A stretch of 64,000 bases of DNA from CAYFWF01 sp964346815. Its GTDB lineage: Bacteria > Acidobacteriota > Aminicenantia > Aminicenantales > Aminicenantaceae. Below the pieces are notes generated by a model. It saw only the letters and a list, made by a program, of their open reading frames with translations. It made no database searches and was not told the origin of the DNA. A program made the translations under genes and the position numbers. The stretch is from the NCBI GenBank assembly GCA_964346815.1, contig CAYFWF010000068.1, forward strand, positions 254,388 through 318,387. The letters run 5' to 3'. Every line of letters starts with the position of its first letter. The stretch's first letter is position 1. Shown here piece after piece: positions 25,034 to 33,588 of this stretch.

Positions 25034-26587
25034 ATGGTGAAGTTTTTTATCGACGAAAAAGAGCTAGAAGTTGAAGACGGGATAACTATCCTGGAAGCTG
25101 CTGAAAGCGTTGGTTTGCACATTCCTCATCTCTGCTATCACAAAGCTTTTATTCCCCAAGGGAGTTGCCGCATATGTTTGGTCGAAATAGAGGGACTTCC
25201 CAAACTGGAGTTAGCCTGTTCTACTCGAGTGCGGGATGGGATGAAGGTCTCGACCAAAAGCGAACGGGTCATCGATGCGCGCAAAGGAGTTTTGGAGTGT
25301 CTTTTAGCCGAGCATCCCATAGATTGTCCCATTTGTGATAAAGCCGGGGATTGCAAACTCCAGGATTATTACGAGGAATACGGGCTTTTTGATGGTGAAT
25401 TCAAAGAGCATAAAGAGAAGAGGCAAAAAAAGATCGAGATCGGCAATAATCTCCTTCTTGACCAGGAGAGATGCGTGCTTTGCCGAAGATGCGTCCGATT
25501 CCTGAGAGAAGTGACCAGAACCGAAGAATTGGGAGTTTTCCAGCGCGGCATCCATACGGAAGTAAACCTCTACGATGGAATATTCATCGAAAATAATTAT
25601 TCCGGCAACCTTGCTGAAATCTGTCCTGTGGGAGCCATCACGGATATGGATTTTAGATTCAAAACCCGGAGCTGGTTCCTGAAAAGCGAGGCGTCCATCT
25701 GTCCACTCTGCAGTCGAGGATGCAATATTTTTATCGAATCTCATCAAGGATTTTCACGGTTTTCACTGCCCAAGCGGGTCTACAGGATAAAGACCCGGGA
25801 AAATGAGAAGATCAACGGATTATGGATTTGTGATAGAGGCCGCTATGGCTATTCCTATATCGATGAAGACCGTATTGACAAAATTCAGGTCAAAAATTCT
25901 TCAGAATCCTCAGGCTGGAAGGAATGGATGCCGCTTTTGGCCGGAAAAATCAAACGTCTGCACTATATGAAAAGGTCAAATCGAATGGGGCTGATCCTCC
26001 ACACTTGGCTCACCAACGAGGAACTCTATCTTATTGATAGACTCTTCAGAAAAGAACTGGGGATCGAGAAAATCTGTTTTATGGATCCTCCTGAGGGGGA
26101 AGGAGACGGCTTTCTCTTGACTGCCGAGAGAACTCCGAACAGAAGGGGTGCTCAAGAGCTGGGTTTTGACATTCAATCGAGTGATTGGGAAAATTTCTAT
26201 GATAAGTTGGAAGTTCTTCTGGTCTTTGGTTCTCCTCTCTTCGGTAAGTCAGATATCGCTGCCTTGCAGACAGCCTTGTATGATGTGGAGACCAAAGTCC
26301 TCTTCGCTTCCCATGGACATGAGATTCAATCCCTTTTTGATGCGGTCATACCCGTGTCCTTGATCCCTGAAAAGGAGGGATCGCTGACCAATACAGAAGG
26401 AATTGTTCAGGTTTTTGCTTCAGCGCTGGAGGCTCCAGGCGATGGGCAGGCTGAATGGAAGCTTATGGTGCAGTTAGCCAAAGGATTAAAGATAGATTAC
26501 AAATTCTACGGCCGTCTTTCATCTCCAAAGATCATCCGTAAGGAGATGAAAAAAGAAATTTCTTTCTTCGAGAAGAACAGTGAGTGA
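25034..26587 (+). CDS. nuoG: NADH-quinone oxidoreductase subunit G, short form
   Basis: A 517-residue subunit, well below the roughly 700-900 of common NuoG. The [2Fe-2S] ligands are Cys34, Cys45, Cys48 and Cys62. The His-Cys3 cluster is in EHPIDCPICDKAGDC, a further cluster in CVLCRRC plus EICPVGA, and an N7-like group in CPLCSRGC followed by WICDRGRYG. After residue about 290 only a truncated molybdopterin-like domain remains, with LVFGSPLFGKSDIAALQTAL and PEKEGSLTNTEGIVQVFA. The ribosome site is AGGAGAGA. It overlaps nuoH by eight bases. Confidence 0.92.
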   Translation: MVKFFIDEKELEVEDGITILEAAESVGLHIPHLCYHKAFIPQGSCRICLVEIEGLPKLELACSTRVRDGMKVSTKSERVIDARKGVLECLLAEHPIDCPICDKAGDCKLQDYYEEYGLFDGEFKEHKEKRQKKIEIGNNLLLDQERCVLCRRCVRFLREVTRTEELGVFQRGIHTEVNLYDGIFIENNYSGNLAEICPVGAITDMDFRFKTRSWFLKSEASICPLCSRGCNIFIESHQGFSRFSLPKRVYRIKTRENEKINGLWICDRGRYGYSYIDEDRIDKIQVKNSSESSGWKEWMPLLAGKIKRLHYMKRSNRMGLILHTWLTNEELYLIDRLFRKELGIEKICFMDPPEGEGDGFLLTAERTPNRRGAQELGFDIQSSDWENFYDKLEVLLVFGSPLFGKSDIAALQTALYDVETKVLFASHGHEIQSLFDAVIPVSLIPEKEGSLTNTEGIVQVFASALEAPGDGQAEWKLMVQLAKGLKIDYKFYGRLSSPKIIRKEMKKEISFFEKNSE

Positions 26588-27653
26588 GTGGATTATTGTA
26601 CTGATCAAAATTGTGTGTGCACTGGTCTGGTTTCTGATGATCACCCTGTATTTAACTTGGGTGGAAAGAAAAGAGAGTGCTGTCATCCAGGACAGAGTGG
26701 GAGCGAACCGCGCCTCCATTTTGGGTCTTCGCATCATCGGACTTTTTCAGCCGTTCGCCGATGCGATAAAGATGGTCTTCAAGGAAGATTTCACTCCGCG
26801 TTTCTCGAGAAGATTTTTACACAATCTGGCTCCTTTCGTTTCCTTTTTCTTTGTCGCCATTACCATCTCGGCCATTCCTTTCGGAGATGTCCTCAAGATC
26901 GGCGGAAGGGAGATCAAGCTTCAAATCGTTGACTTCAATGTGGGCCTTTTGTTCGTATTGGCCATGTTGTCTTTAGGGATTTATGGTGTGATCCTGGCGG
27001 GATGGAGCTCGAACAACAGATATACTCTACTGGGCGGAATGCGTGGTGCAGCTCAACTGGTATCCTATGAGGTAGCGCTGGGCCTTTCTCTGATTGGTTT
27101 GATCATGGTCTACCCCTCTTTAAAGCTCTCAGAGATCGTCCAATATCAAGGAGACTTGCTGTTCGGCTGGCTCCCAAAATGGGGGATATTCCTCCAGCCT
27201 TTGGGTTTGCTTGTTTTTTTCTTCGCAGCGCTTGCCGAGACTAAAAGAGTTCCCTTCGATCTCCCCGAGGGAGAAAACGAGATCGTCGGATTTTTCACCG
27301 AATATTCCGGTCTCAAATGGGGTCTTTTTATGATGACTGATTTTATGGAAGTCCTCATCATATCCACTCTCCTGACTACCTTGTTTTTCGGTGGCTGGCA
27401 AGTCCCCTGGCTGTCTGCTGATGGATTTCATTTTCCCTGGGGCGGGCAGTGGCTGCTGCCTCATGGTGTCGTGGTTTTGTTTCAAGTTCTCGCATTTAAC
27501 TTGAAAGTCTTCTTTTTCTGCTGGCTTCAGGTTCTCATCCGCTGGACTTATCCGAGGTTCCGGTATGATCAGATCATGGATTTGGGATGGAAACTCCTGG
27601 TGCCATTGAGCCTTATAAATATAGCGGCAACTGCGATTTTTATGAGCATCTAG
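26580..27653 (+). CDS. nuoH: NADH-quinone oxidoreductase subunit H
   Basis: A 357-residue membrane subunit with about eight helices linking the Q module to the membrane arm. It has YLTWVERKESAVIQDRVGANR, GLFQPFADAIKMVFKED, GMRGAAQLVSYEVALGLSL and AETKRVPFDLPEGENEIVGFFTEYSGLKWGLF, all family signatures. The start is GTG at 26580, overlapping nuoG. The nuoI ATG is two bases beyond its stop. Confidence 0.95.
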   Translation: MSEWIIVLIKIVCALVWFLMITLYLTWVERKESAVIQDRVGANRASILGLRIIGLFQPFADAIKMVFKEDFTPRFSRRFLHNLAPFVSFFFVAITISAIPFGDVLKIGGREIKLQIVDFNVGLLFVLAMLSLGIYGVILAGWSSNNRYTLLGGMRGAAQLVSYEVALGLSLIGLIMVYPSLKLSEIVQYQGDLLFGWLPKWGIFLQPLGLLVFFFAALAETKRVPFDLPEGENEIVGFFTEYSGLKWGLFMMTDFMEVLIISTLLTTLFFGGWQVPWLSADGFHFPWGGQWLLPHGVVVLFQVLAFNLKVFFFCWLQVLIRWTYPRFRYDQIMDLGWKLLVPLSLINIAATAIFMSI

Positions 27654-27654
27654 A

Positions 27655-28125
27655 ATGATTAAAGCACTGGAATATTTTATCGAGATAATCAAGGGAAGCC
27701 TCATCACAATTCGCCATTTCGTGGTGAACATGTGGTTCCATATCTTGAAAGCTTTGAGAATAAAAACCGATAGAAAGGGCGCTGTCACCATCCAGTACCC
27801 AGAAGAAAAAAGAGCGCTTGCCCCGAGACACAGAAGTCTGCACAGGCTGATGAAAAGAGAGGATGGGAAGCCGCGCTGCGTGGCCTGCTTGCTTTGTGTC
27901 ACGGCATGCCCTTCTGAATGCATTTTTGTGGAAGCCGCCGAAGACCCTGATCCTGAGATCCAGAAATATCCTTCCACATTCGTCATCGATTTGAGCCGGT
28001 GCTGTTTTTGCGGTTTTTGCGTTGAAGCCTGTCCAGAGGACGCCATCCGCATGGATACAGGAGAAATCGAATTCGCCGAATATTCTCGTGACGATTTGAT
28101 CTATAATCTCGAAAAGCTCACTTGA
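27655..28125 (+). CDS. nuoI: NADH-quinone oxidoreductase subunit I
   Basis: A 156-residue subunit with clusters N6a and N6b: CVACLLCVTACPSEC and CCFCGFCVEACPEDA. The amphipathic N-terminus (IEIIKGSLITIRHF) is usual. The TGA stop forms TGATG with the next gene. nuoJKLMN do not follow, although this is where they normally would. Confidence 0.95.
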   Translation: MIKALEYFIEIIKGSLITIRHFVVNMWFHILKALRIKTDRKGAVTIQYPEEKRALAPRHRSLHRLMKREDGKPRCVACLLCVTACPSECIFVEAAEDPDPEIQKYPSTFVIDLSRCCFCGFCVEACPEDAIRMDTGEIEFAEYSRDDLIYNLEKLT

Positions 28126-28979
28126 TGGCCACAGAAAAATTATCTTTGGGTCGATTCACTGTCTATGGACTCCGAGATGGCTACTTCTACTTGGACGGAG
28201 GTTCCATGTTCGGTGTGGTGCCTAAAGTCTTATGGGAAAAGATATACACTCCCGACAAAAAAAACCGCATCCAGATGGGCCTCAATTCACTTCTCGTCAA
28301 AACCGGGAGGGCATTAGTTCTCATAGAGACGGGAATCGGATCGGAACTCGATCCGAAATTCTCTCGATTTTATTCTGTGGAACAGAATCCAGGACTTCTG
28401 GGAGAGCTGAGGAATCTGAACGTCGAGGCAGAGGACATCGATGTTGTGATCAATACCCATCTTCATTTTGACCACTGCGGAGGGAATACATATCGAGACG
28501 GAAAAGGAGAATTCGTTCCTGCCTTTCCCAAGGCCAGATACGTGATTCAAAGGGGCGAATGGGATTACGCTCTTCATCCATGTTACAGGGACAAACCCAG
28601 TTATATGAGCGAGAATTTCGCACCACTAGAAAAATATGGACTTCTTCGATTGGTCGACGGAGACACGGAGATTACCGAAGGTGTGGAAGTTGTCATGGTT
28701 TCTGGGCACACTTCAAGCCACCAATGTGTGAAGATCACCTCGGAAGGGAAAGTCTTGTTTTTTCTTGGAGACTTGGTCCCCATGTCCGCTCATGTGGGTC
28801 TCTCTTATATCATGAGCTATGATCTTTTTCCGCTTGAAACATTGGAGAACAAAAAGAAATATTTCGAACAGGCCATTGCCCAAGATTGGACCATCGCTTT
28901 TGTCCACGATCCTCATATTTTCTTTGGAAGGATCGGAAAAAAAGACCATAAATATGTTTGTTTGAATTTGGATGCATAG
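28125..28979 (+). CDS. MBL-fold metallohydrolase, coupled to nuoI
   Basis: A 284-residue metallo-beta-lactamase-fold protein. The metal motif is THLHFDHCGG (His112, His114, Asp116, His117), with later ligands in VSGHTSSHQ and FLGDLVP. The layout resembles the AHL-lactonase-like and quinone/thiol-ester hydrolase group. The ATG overlaps the nuoI stop as TGATG, so it is translated with complex I. Its substrate is unknown. Neither signal peptide nor extra domains are present. Confidence 0.88.
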   Translation: MATEKLSLGRFTVYGLRDGYFYLDGGSMFGVVPKVLWEKIYTPDKKNRIQMGLNSLLVKTGRALVLIETGIGSELDPKFSRFYSVEQNPGLLGELRNLNVEAEDIDVVINTHLHFDHCGGNTYRDGKGEFVPAFPKARYVIQRGEWDYALHPCYRDKPSYMSENFAPLEKYGLLRLVDGDTEITEGVEVVMVSGHTSSHQCVKITSEGKVLFFLGDLVPMSAHVGLSYIMSYDLFPLETLENKKKYFEQAIAQDWTIAFVHDPHIFFGRIGKKDHKYVCLNLDA

Positions 28980-29011
28980 ATCGAATGATTCCGCCGTACT
29001 CTGGTTTCGGC

Positions 29012-29017
29012 TATAAT
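29012..29017 (+). promoter_or_regulatory. Possible -10 element before the Cys4 mini-protein
   Basis: A perfect TATAAT, 19 bases before the ATG at 29037. No good -35 element is found at the right distance, so this is weakly supported. Confidence 0.28.
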
Positions 29018-29036
29018 ATGAGAGAAAGGATGAACC

Positions 29037-29213
29037 ATGTCCGGAAATAAAGAAAAGATTGCCTGTCATGTTTGTAAAAAGATGATTCCAAAAGCCACAG
29101 CCTTGCATGCAGAAGGAGAAGAGTACGTCCTCCATTTTTGCAACTTGGATTGCATGGATTATTGGAAAAAAAGAGAGAAAGAAGAAGGCAAGGAGCCAAA
29201 ATCCGACGAATAA
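29037..29213 (+). CDS. Cys4 zinc-ribbon/TRASH-like mini-protein
   Basis: A 58-residue protein translated directly from the DNA; it reads MSGNKEKIACHVCKKMIP then continues to a lysine/glutamate-rich tail. Cysteines are arranged C10-x2-C13 ... C35-x3-C39 (ACHVCKK and HFCNLDCM), which fits a small metal-binding fold like TRASH or YHS. Such proteins often bind copper or other heavy metals next to transport genes. AAAGGA stands six bases before the ATG. It lies between the MBL gene and a permease pair. A 227-residue open frame on the other strand covers it but also runs through the MBL gene, so I prefer this one. Confidence 0.65.
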   Translation: MSGNKEKIACHVCKKMIPKATALHAEGEEYVLHFCNLDCMDYWKKREKEEGKEPKSDE

Positions 29214-29308
29214 AACACCGACAAATAAAGGAATCCCAAGAATCCCGTCTTTTGCTGTGGGAAGCATGCAGACGACAACATGAATGCATGCTTCGGTGAA
29301 GAACGCTG

Positions 29309-29328
29309 AACACGTTTCCCCGTGTTTT
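29309..29328 (+). terminator. Possible weak terminator after the Cys4 mini-protein
   Basis: An inverted repeat AACACG (29309-29314), six-base loop, CGTGTT (29321-29326), then TT before a mixed sequence. The stem is short and the T-run poor. Confidence 0.3.
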
Positions 29329-29389
29329 CTGTCCCTTAATATCCCAACAAATCCAATCATGATTTTTTTTAGGAAAAAAGAACCGGAAT

Positions 29390-29418
29390 TTGTCACTTCA
29401 GGAATATTTATTTATAAT
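29390..29418 (+). promoter_or_regulatory. Sigma-70-type promoter of the small membrane-protein pair
   Basis: TTGTCA at 29390-29395, a 17-base spacer and TATAAT at 29413-29418. The transcript would start near 29425, giving a leader of about 75 bases to the ATG at 29501. Confidence 0.6.
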
Positions 29419-29500
29419 GAATCGAGCCTTTTCTCTTGCATGCGGTGACAAACATTTAGACTGGGAAAGTCAGCCGGGACATACCGCGAAGGAGGATGAG

Positions 29501-29965
29501 ATGGATTACAGGGCGGAGTTGAAAAAGGCCCACAAGATGTCAGCCGTCCTCCATATAGCATTCATGGCGACCCTGATACTCTATGCGCTTGTAGTTGAGA
29601 TTCTCAGAGGAGGTCTTCAGGATTTTCACGGTTTTTTGGAGGATGTCAGCCTCTCCTGGATTCGATATATCTTCTATGTCCTGGGATTTGCCCAGATATT
29701 CATCATACGCTTTCTCAGGGAAAAGCTTTTCCAAGGAATGACTTCTGGGAATGAGCGAATCCTCGTCACTCGCATCGTCAGAATCTCGATTTTCATTTCT
29801 GCCCTCTGCGAGGTGCCGGCTCTTCTCGGCTTGGTACTTTTTCTCTTGGGCGGCAACACAAGAGAATTTTACATATTGGCTTTTATCTCTCTTGTGCTTT
29901 TTATTTTGTATTTTCCTCGGCATTCAAACTGGTTAGAGTGGATAAAAACTGAGACCAGACAGTAA
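29501..29965 (+). CDS. Small four-helix membrane protein, family not recognised
   Basis: A 154-residue protein with four hydrophobic helices, at about residues 14-34, 51-68, 90-112 and 116-136, and a cluster of charged residues at the N-terminus (MDYRAELKKAHK). The start is the ATG at 29501, preceded by AAGGAGGATGAG; the longer frame from 29390 begins inside the promoter. It is 11 bases before a half-size permease and shares its direction and promoter, so the two may work together. I do not recognise the family. Confidence 0.7.
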   Translation: MDYRAELKKAHKMSAVLHIAFMATLILYALVVEILRGGLQDFHGFLEDVSLSWIRYIFYVLGFAQIFIIRFLREKLFQGMTSGNERILVTRIVRISIFISALCEVPALLGLVLFLLGGNTREFYILAFISLVLFILYFPRHSNWLEWIKTETRQ

Positions 29966-29976
29966 ATTTTTTTGAC

Positions 29977-30498
29977 ATGGATAAAAAAAGGAGAAATCTG
30001 AGCATGTTGATTCCAACCATTGTCATGGCTGTTCTTGCGGTTGTCCTTCTTGTTGTAGGCTATTCAAAGGGAGGCGGAGAGCACATCCAGGGATTGCGTT
30101 CGGGCATAAAAATGATCGTGGAAATACTCCCCCTCTTGCTCTTCGCCTTTATCGTGGCAGGAATGGTTCAGGTCCTGCTCCCTCAAGAAATGCTGTCGAG
30201 ATGGATAGGCGAGGAATCAGGATTGAAAGGCATTTTCATAGGAACGCTGGCTGGAGGATTAACCCCAGGAGGTCCTTATGTCAGCCTGCCTTTAGTCGCT
30301 GGCCTGCTGAAAGCTGGAGCCGGAGTCGGAACCCTGGTGGCTTTTTTGACCGCCTGGTCTCTGTGGGCCGTGGCGAGATTGCCGATGGAGTTCGGTATCC
30401 TGGGCTGGAAGTTCACTTTTGTTCGTCTGGCCTGCACGTTCTTTTTCCCACCTATTGCTGGATTTCTTGCCCAGATATTTTTTGCGGGAGTCAAATAG
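29977..30498 (+). CDS. Half-size permease of the DUF318/YraQ type
   Basis: A 173-residue membrane protein similar to one half of the YraQ/ArsP permeases (DUF318), whose members usually have about 300 residues and eight or more helices. It has the glycine/proline-rich motif GTLAGGLTPGGPYVSLPLVAGLLKAGAGVGTLVAFLTAWSLWA near residues 88-130. The ATG at 29977 has no ribosome site. A second ATG at 30004 follows AAAGGAG by ten bases and would drop nine residues (MDKKRRNLS). It could act as a dimer or with the preceding four-helix protein. Substrate unknown. Confidence 0.72.
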   Translation: MDKKRRNLSMLIPTIVMAVLAVVLLVVGYSKGGGEHIQGLRSGIKMIVEILPLLLFAFIVAGMVQVLLPQEMLSRWIGEESGLKGIFIGTLAGGLTPGGPYVSLPLVAGLLKAGAGVGTLVAFLTAWSLWAVARLPMEFGILGWKFTFVRLACTFFFPPIAGFLAQIFFAGVK

Positions 30499-30576
30499 GA
30501 AACGATCCATCGCAGCCGCACGACGAGATTTTATTTGATCATAGATGAGAACCCTTTCAGAAGAAAGGAGGGAAAA

Positions 30577-32691
30577 ATGAACCTTGACAAGAAACTTCAA
30601 TCTGTTTTCTTAGTTTTGCTTTTACTCGCCCTTTCGGTTCCCCCTGCGGCAGCTCTCCCGGATAAAATACAAAGAATAAAATATGAGATCTGGGTCGAAT
30701 TGGACGGACAAAACAAGATGCTCCATGGAAGGGAGAAAATCATCTGGGTCAACCGAACCCAGGATACTGTCCATGATATGTGGTTTCATCTCTACTACAA
30801 TGCCTTTAAAAATGAAAAAAGCACCATGCTGCAGGAAGCAAAAGAGGAATCGTTTGGCCCGCTGGGTCTCACAGTAGAGGATGGAGAGTGGGGTTGGATC
30901 GATGTTATCAGTATCAAATTGGCCGATGGACGCGATCTTCGGCCCACAATGGAGTTCATGAGGCAGGATGAGCCCGTTCATCCCGAAGATCAGACTGTCA
31001 TGCGCGTGGTGTTTCCAGAGCCTGTCAAACCTGACGAAGAAGTCCATCTTCAGATTGAATTCCAGTCAAAAATACCCAGAGGCGTCCAAAGGACAGGATA
31101 CTATAAGGATTCTTATTTCATCGCCCAGTGGTTTCCAAAGCCCGGCGTTTATGAGGAAGGAAAGGGCTGGAACTGCCATGAATACCATCTCAGCTCAGAA
31201 TTCTACGCCGATTTTGCGGATTTTACAGTTCACATCACGGTCCCTGAAAATTTAATCGTCGGAGCTTCGGGTAAGCAAATCAAAGCCACGGCTAATGAAG
31301 CGGAAAAGACTGTGACCTATACGTTTTCTCAGGCAAGTATCCACGATTTTGCATGGACCGCTGACCCTGATTTTTTAAAAATCGAGAGGGATTTTATTGC
31401 AGATAAAGAGGTCAGCACTGAAGAATACGAAGAAGTCTCACGCAGGCTTTGGATTCCAGTGGAAAGCGTGAAGCTGAATGATGTAAAAATGATTTTATTG
31501 ATCCGAAAAGAGCACAGAAATCAGACCAACCGACATTTTCAGGCCCTCAAATCAGCCATTAAATACTATGGTCTTTGGTACGGTCCCTACCCCTATGAAA
31601 CAGTGACCATGGTTGATCCTCCCTTCAGAACAGGAAGCGGCGGGATGGAATACCCCACATTATTCACCGCTGGAACGGGCGTTTTAACGAGTAAAAAAGT
31701 CCATTCGCCAGAAGGTGTCATCATCCACGAGTTCGGACATGGGTATTGGTATGGCCTCTGTGCGAACAATGAATTTGAGGAGGCGTGGCTGGATGAAGGC
31801 ATCAACAGCTATTCGACAGGAAAGGTCCTTGCCGAGGCTTATGGCCCCGGCGCCTTTCCCGCATCGTTCAACAGAATTCCGCTCAATTGGTTTTTTGAAA
31901 TGCCCGATTATTATGATTATGAGCTTGATCGGGCTTTAGGAATCCACGTGGTTGAACTGGATCCGATCACCACGTATTCGTGGAAGTTTTACAACCGAGG
32001 CAGCTATGGATTGAACGTATACTTTCGGGCCTCTACCTGCTTGTACACCCTTGAAAGACTGGTCGGTCAAGATACCATGATAAAGATACTGCGTACTTTC
32101 CAGATGCGCTTTCGGTTCAGACATCCCCACACTCAGGATTTCATCGTTGTGGTCAACGAGGTTTCGGGGCGAGACTTGACCTGGTTTTTCGAAGAACTCT
32201 TTTTTTCGACATTGAATTTTGACTACGGGATATCCTTTCTCGATTCTCGGGAAAAAGAACAGTATGTGCGGGGTGTCTTTGACAAGAATGGGGAAAAAGA
32301 AGAGTTGACAAGCAAGAAGGTAAAGAATCTGAGAAGAAAAGAAAAAAAGAACGACGCAGAAGAGACCTATATAACCGAGGTGGTGGCTCGCCGATTCGGA
32401 GAAGCGAGACTGGGGGGAGATGCAACTTTAAAACTGAATGTTGTTTTTGAAGATGGAAGCGAAGAGGTCAGGCTTTGGAGAGGAAGAGAAAGATGGAAGA
32501 GATTCAGATTTGAGAGGACGAGCAAAGCCGCCTATGCACACATAGATCCAGAAAACATCTGGATCATTGATTCCAACCTAGCCAACAACAGTTTAGAGAG
32601 GAAACCGTCCCGGAGCGGGATATGGAAGGTGACCTCTCGCTTATTCTTTTTCGTCCAGAATTTCATGCAATTGATTTCGGGATTGAGCTAG
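30577..32691 (+). CDS. Exported M1-family zinc metallopeptidase
   Basis: A 704-residue gluzincin. The start is the ATG at 30577 (AAAGGAGGG upstream); the open frame from 30535 adds 14 residues with no ribosome site. A signal peptide ends near PPAAALPDK. The M1 signature is complete: GSGGMEYPT at about 353-361 (equivalent to GAMEN), HEFGH at 384-388 and the third zinc ligand Glu407 in WLDEGINSYS, 18 residues after HEFGH. The C-terminal part includes a lysine-rich stretch near 580-600 (SKKVKNLRRKEKKN). A periplasmic or surface aminopeptidase for peptide use is likely. The next gene follows by 13 bases. Confidence 0.92.
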   Translation: MNLDKKLQSVFLVLLLLALSVPPAAALPDKIQRIKYEIWVELDGQNKMLHGREKIIWVNRTQDTVHDMWFHLYYNAFKNEKSTMLQEAKEESFGPLGLTVEDGEWGWIDVISIKLADGRDLRPTMEFMRQDEPVHPEDQTVMRVVFPEPVKPDEEVHLQIEFQSKIPRGVQRTGYYKDSYFIAQWFPKPGVYEEGKGWNCHEYHLSSEFYADFADFTVHITVPENLIVGASGKQIKATANEAEKTVTYTFSQASIHDFAWTADPDFLKIERDFIADKEVSTEEYEEVSRRLWIPVESVKLNDVKMILLIRKEHRNQTNRHFQALKSAIKYYGLWYGPYPYETVTMVDPPFRTGSGGMEYPTLFTAGTGVLTSKKVHSPEGVIIHEFGHGYWYGLCANNEFEEAWLDEGINSYSTGKVLAEAYGPGAFPASFNRIPLNWFFEMPDYYDYELDRALGIHVVELDPITTYSWKFYNRGSYGLNVYFRASTCLYTLERLVGQDTMIKILRTFQMRFRFRHPHTQDFIVVVNEVSGRDLTWFFEELFFSTLNFDYGISFLDSREKEQYVRGVFDKNGEKEELTSKKVKNLRRKEKKNDAEETYITEVVARRFGEARLGGDATLKLNVVFEDGSEEVRLWRGRERWKRFRFERTSKAAYAHIDPENIWIIDSNLANNSLERKPSRSGIWKVTSRLFFFVQNFMQLISGLS

Positions 32692-32704
32692 GAAGGAGGG
32701 AAAG

Positions 32705-33583
32705 ATGGGAGTATTCAAGCTGTTTGGATTAGGATTTCAAACCGTCAATAAAAGGATAAAAGTTGCTGTCTACCTTTGGACATTTAACTTCCTCTTTTCT
32801 CTTGTTGTAATCGCTCCCTTTTATTTCCTGCTCCAGAAAGAATTTTCTCGGTCGCTGCTGGAAAATCAAATGGCAACCGGAGTTGATTTTATGATCTGGA
32901 TGGGGGACTTCATCTTTAAATACAAAGATTTCTATCCTGCTTTGTGGGGAGGAATTCTTGTTCCATTGGTTCTATATCTCTTCTTCAATATTTTTCTCTC
33001 GGGAGGAATAATTGGCAGAATCGCTTCTCCTCTTGAGAAGACAAATTTGGGCAATTTTCTTTCGGATTGTGGGAAATACTTCTTCAGATTCTTTCGGGTT
33101 TTCCTGATGTCTCTAATCGGATTCCTCATCTTTTTTGGAGTCATATACAGGCTGACTTCCATAGTTATAGGTCTTTGGACGAAGAATGCCTCAACAGAGT
33201 GGCCTCCCATTTTTGCCTCCAATATCAAGTTTCTGATCGCTGTCCTGCTCTTTTCCCTCGTCCGAATGTTTTTCGATTATGTGAAAGTCAGACTCGTCAT
33301 GGAAAACAGCAAAAAGACGGTAAGAGCGGCTCTTTTGAATTTCACTTTTCTAGGAAGGAGATTTCTCAAAGCTTGGATCCTTTATCTGCTGGTGGGTCTG
33401 GTAGCCTTTTTTTTCTTCATCCTGTTCGTCCTCATATACAGAATTTTTCCACAAAATGGGATTTTTTTCCTCCTGCTTTTTTTCTGGCAGCAGCTCTATA
33501 TTTTTTCACGAATGTGGACGAAGATGCTGTTTTTCTCCACTGAATATCATTTCTGCAGGTCCGAGTCCCAGCCGTTGGGATAA
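32705..33583 (+). CDS. Multi-helix membrane protein of unknown function
   Basis: A 292-residue protein with about six hydrophobic helices: 20-42, 75-100, 125-147, 168-190, 222-245 and 250-272. A strong ribosome site, GAAGGAGGGAAAG, precedes the ATG. No enzymatic motif is visible; the overall look resembles membrane proteins with a glycerophosphoryl-diester-phosphodiesterase-associated helix bundle, but that is a guess. It lies between the M1 peptidase and the beta-CASP nuclease, all codirectional with short gaps. Confidence 0.7.
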   Translation: MGVFKLFGLGFQTVNKRIKVAVYLWTFNFLFSLVVIAPFYFLLQKEFSRSLLENQMATGVDFMIWMGDFIFKYKDFYPALWGGILVPLVLYLFFNIFLSGGIIGRIASPLEKTNLGNFLSDCGKYFFRFFRVFLMSLIGFLIFFGVIYRLTSIVIGLWTKNASTEWPPIFASNIKFLIAVLLFSLVRMFFDYVKVRLVMENSKKTVRAALLNFTFLGRRFLKAWILYLLVGLVAFFFFILFVLIYRIFPQNGIFFLLLFFWQQLYIFSRMWTKMLFFSTEYHFCRSESQPLG

Positions 33584-33588
33584 GCGGT

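Noticed and set aside
27129..28052. Minus-strand frame of 307 codons
   Set aside because: It is opposite nuoH and nuoI, whose identity is certain.
28713..29396. Open frame of 227 codons on the minus strand
   Set aside because: It runs through the end of the MBL gene and the Cys4 mini-protein; its hydrophobic look comes from reading lysine-rich codons in reverse.
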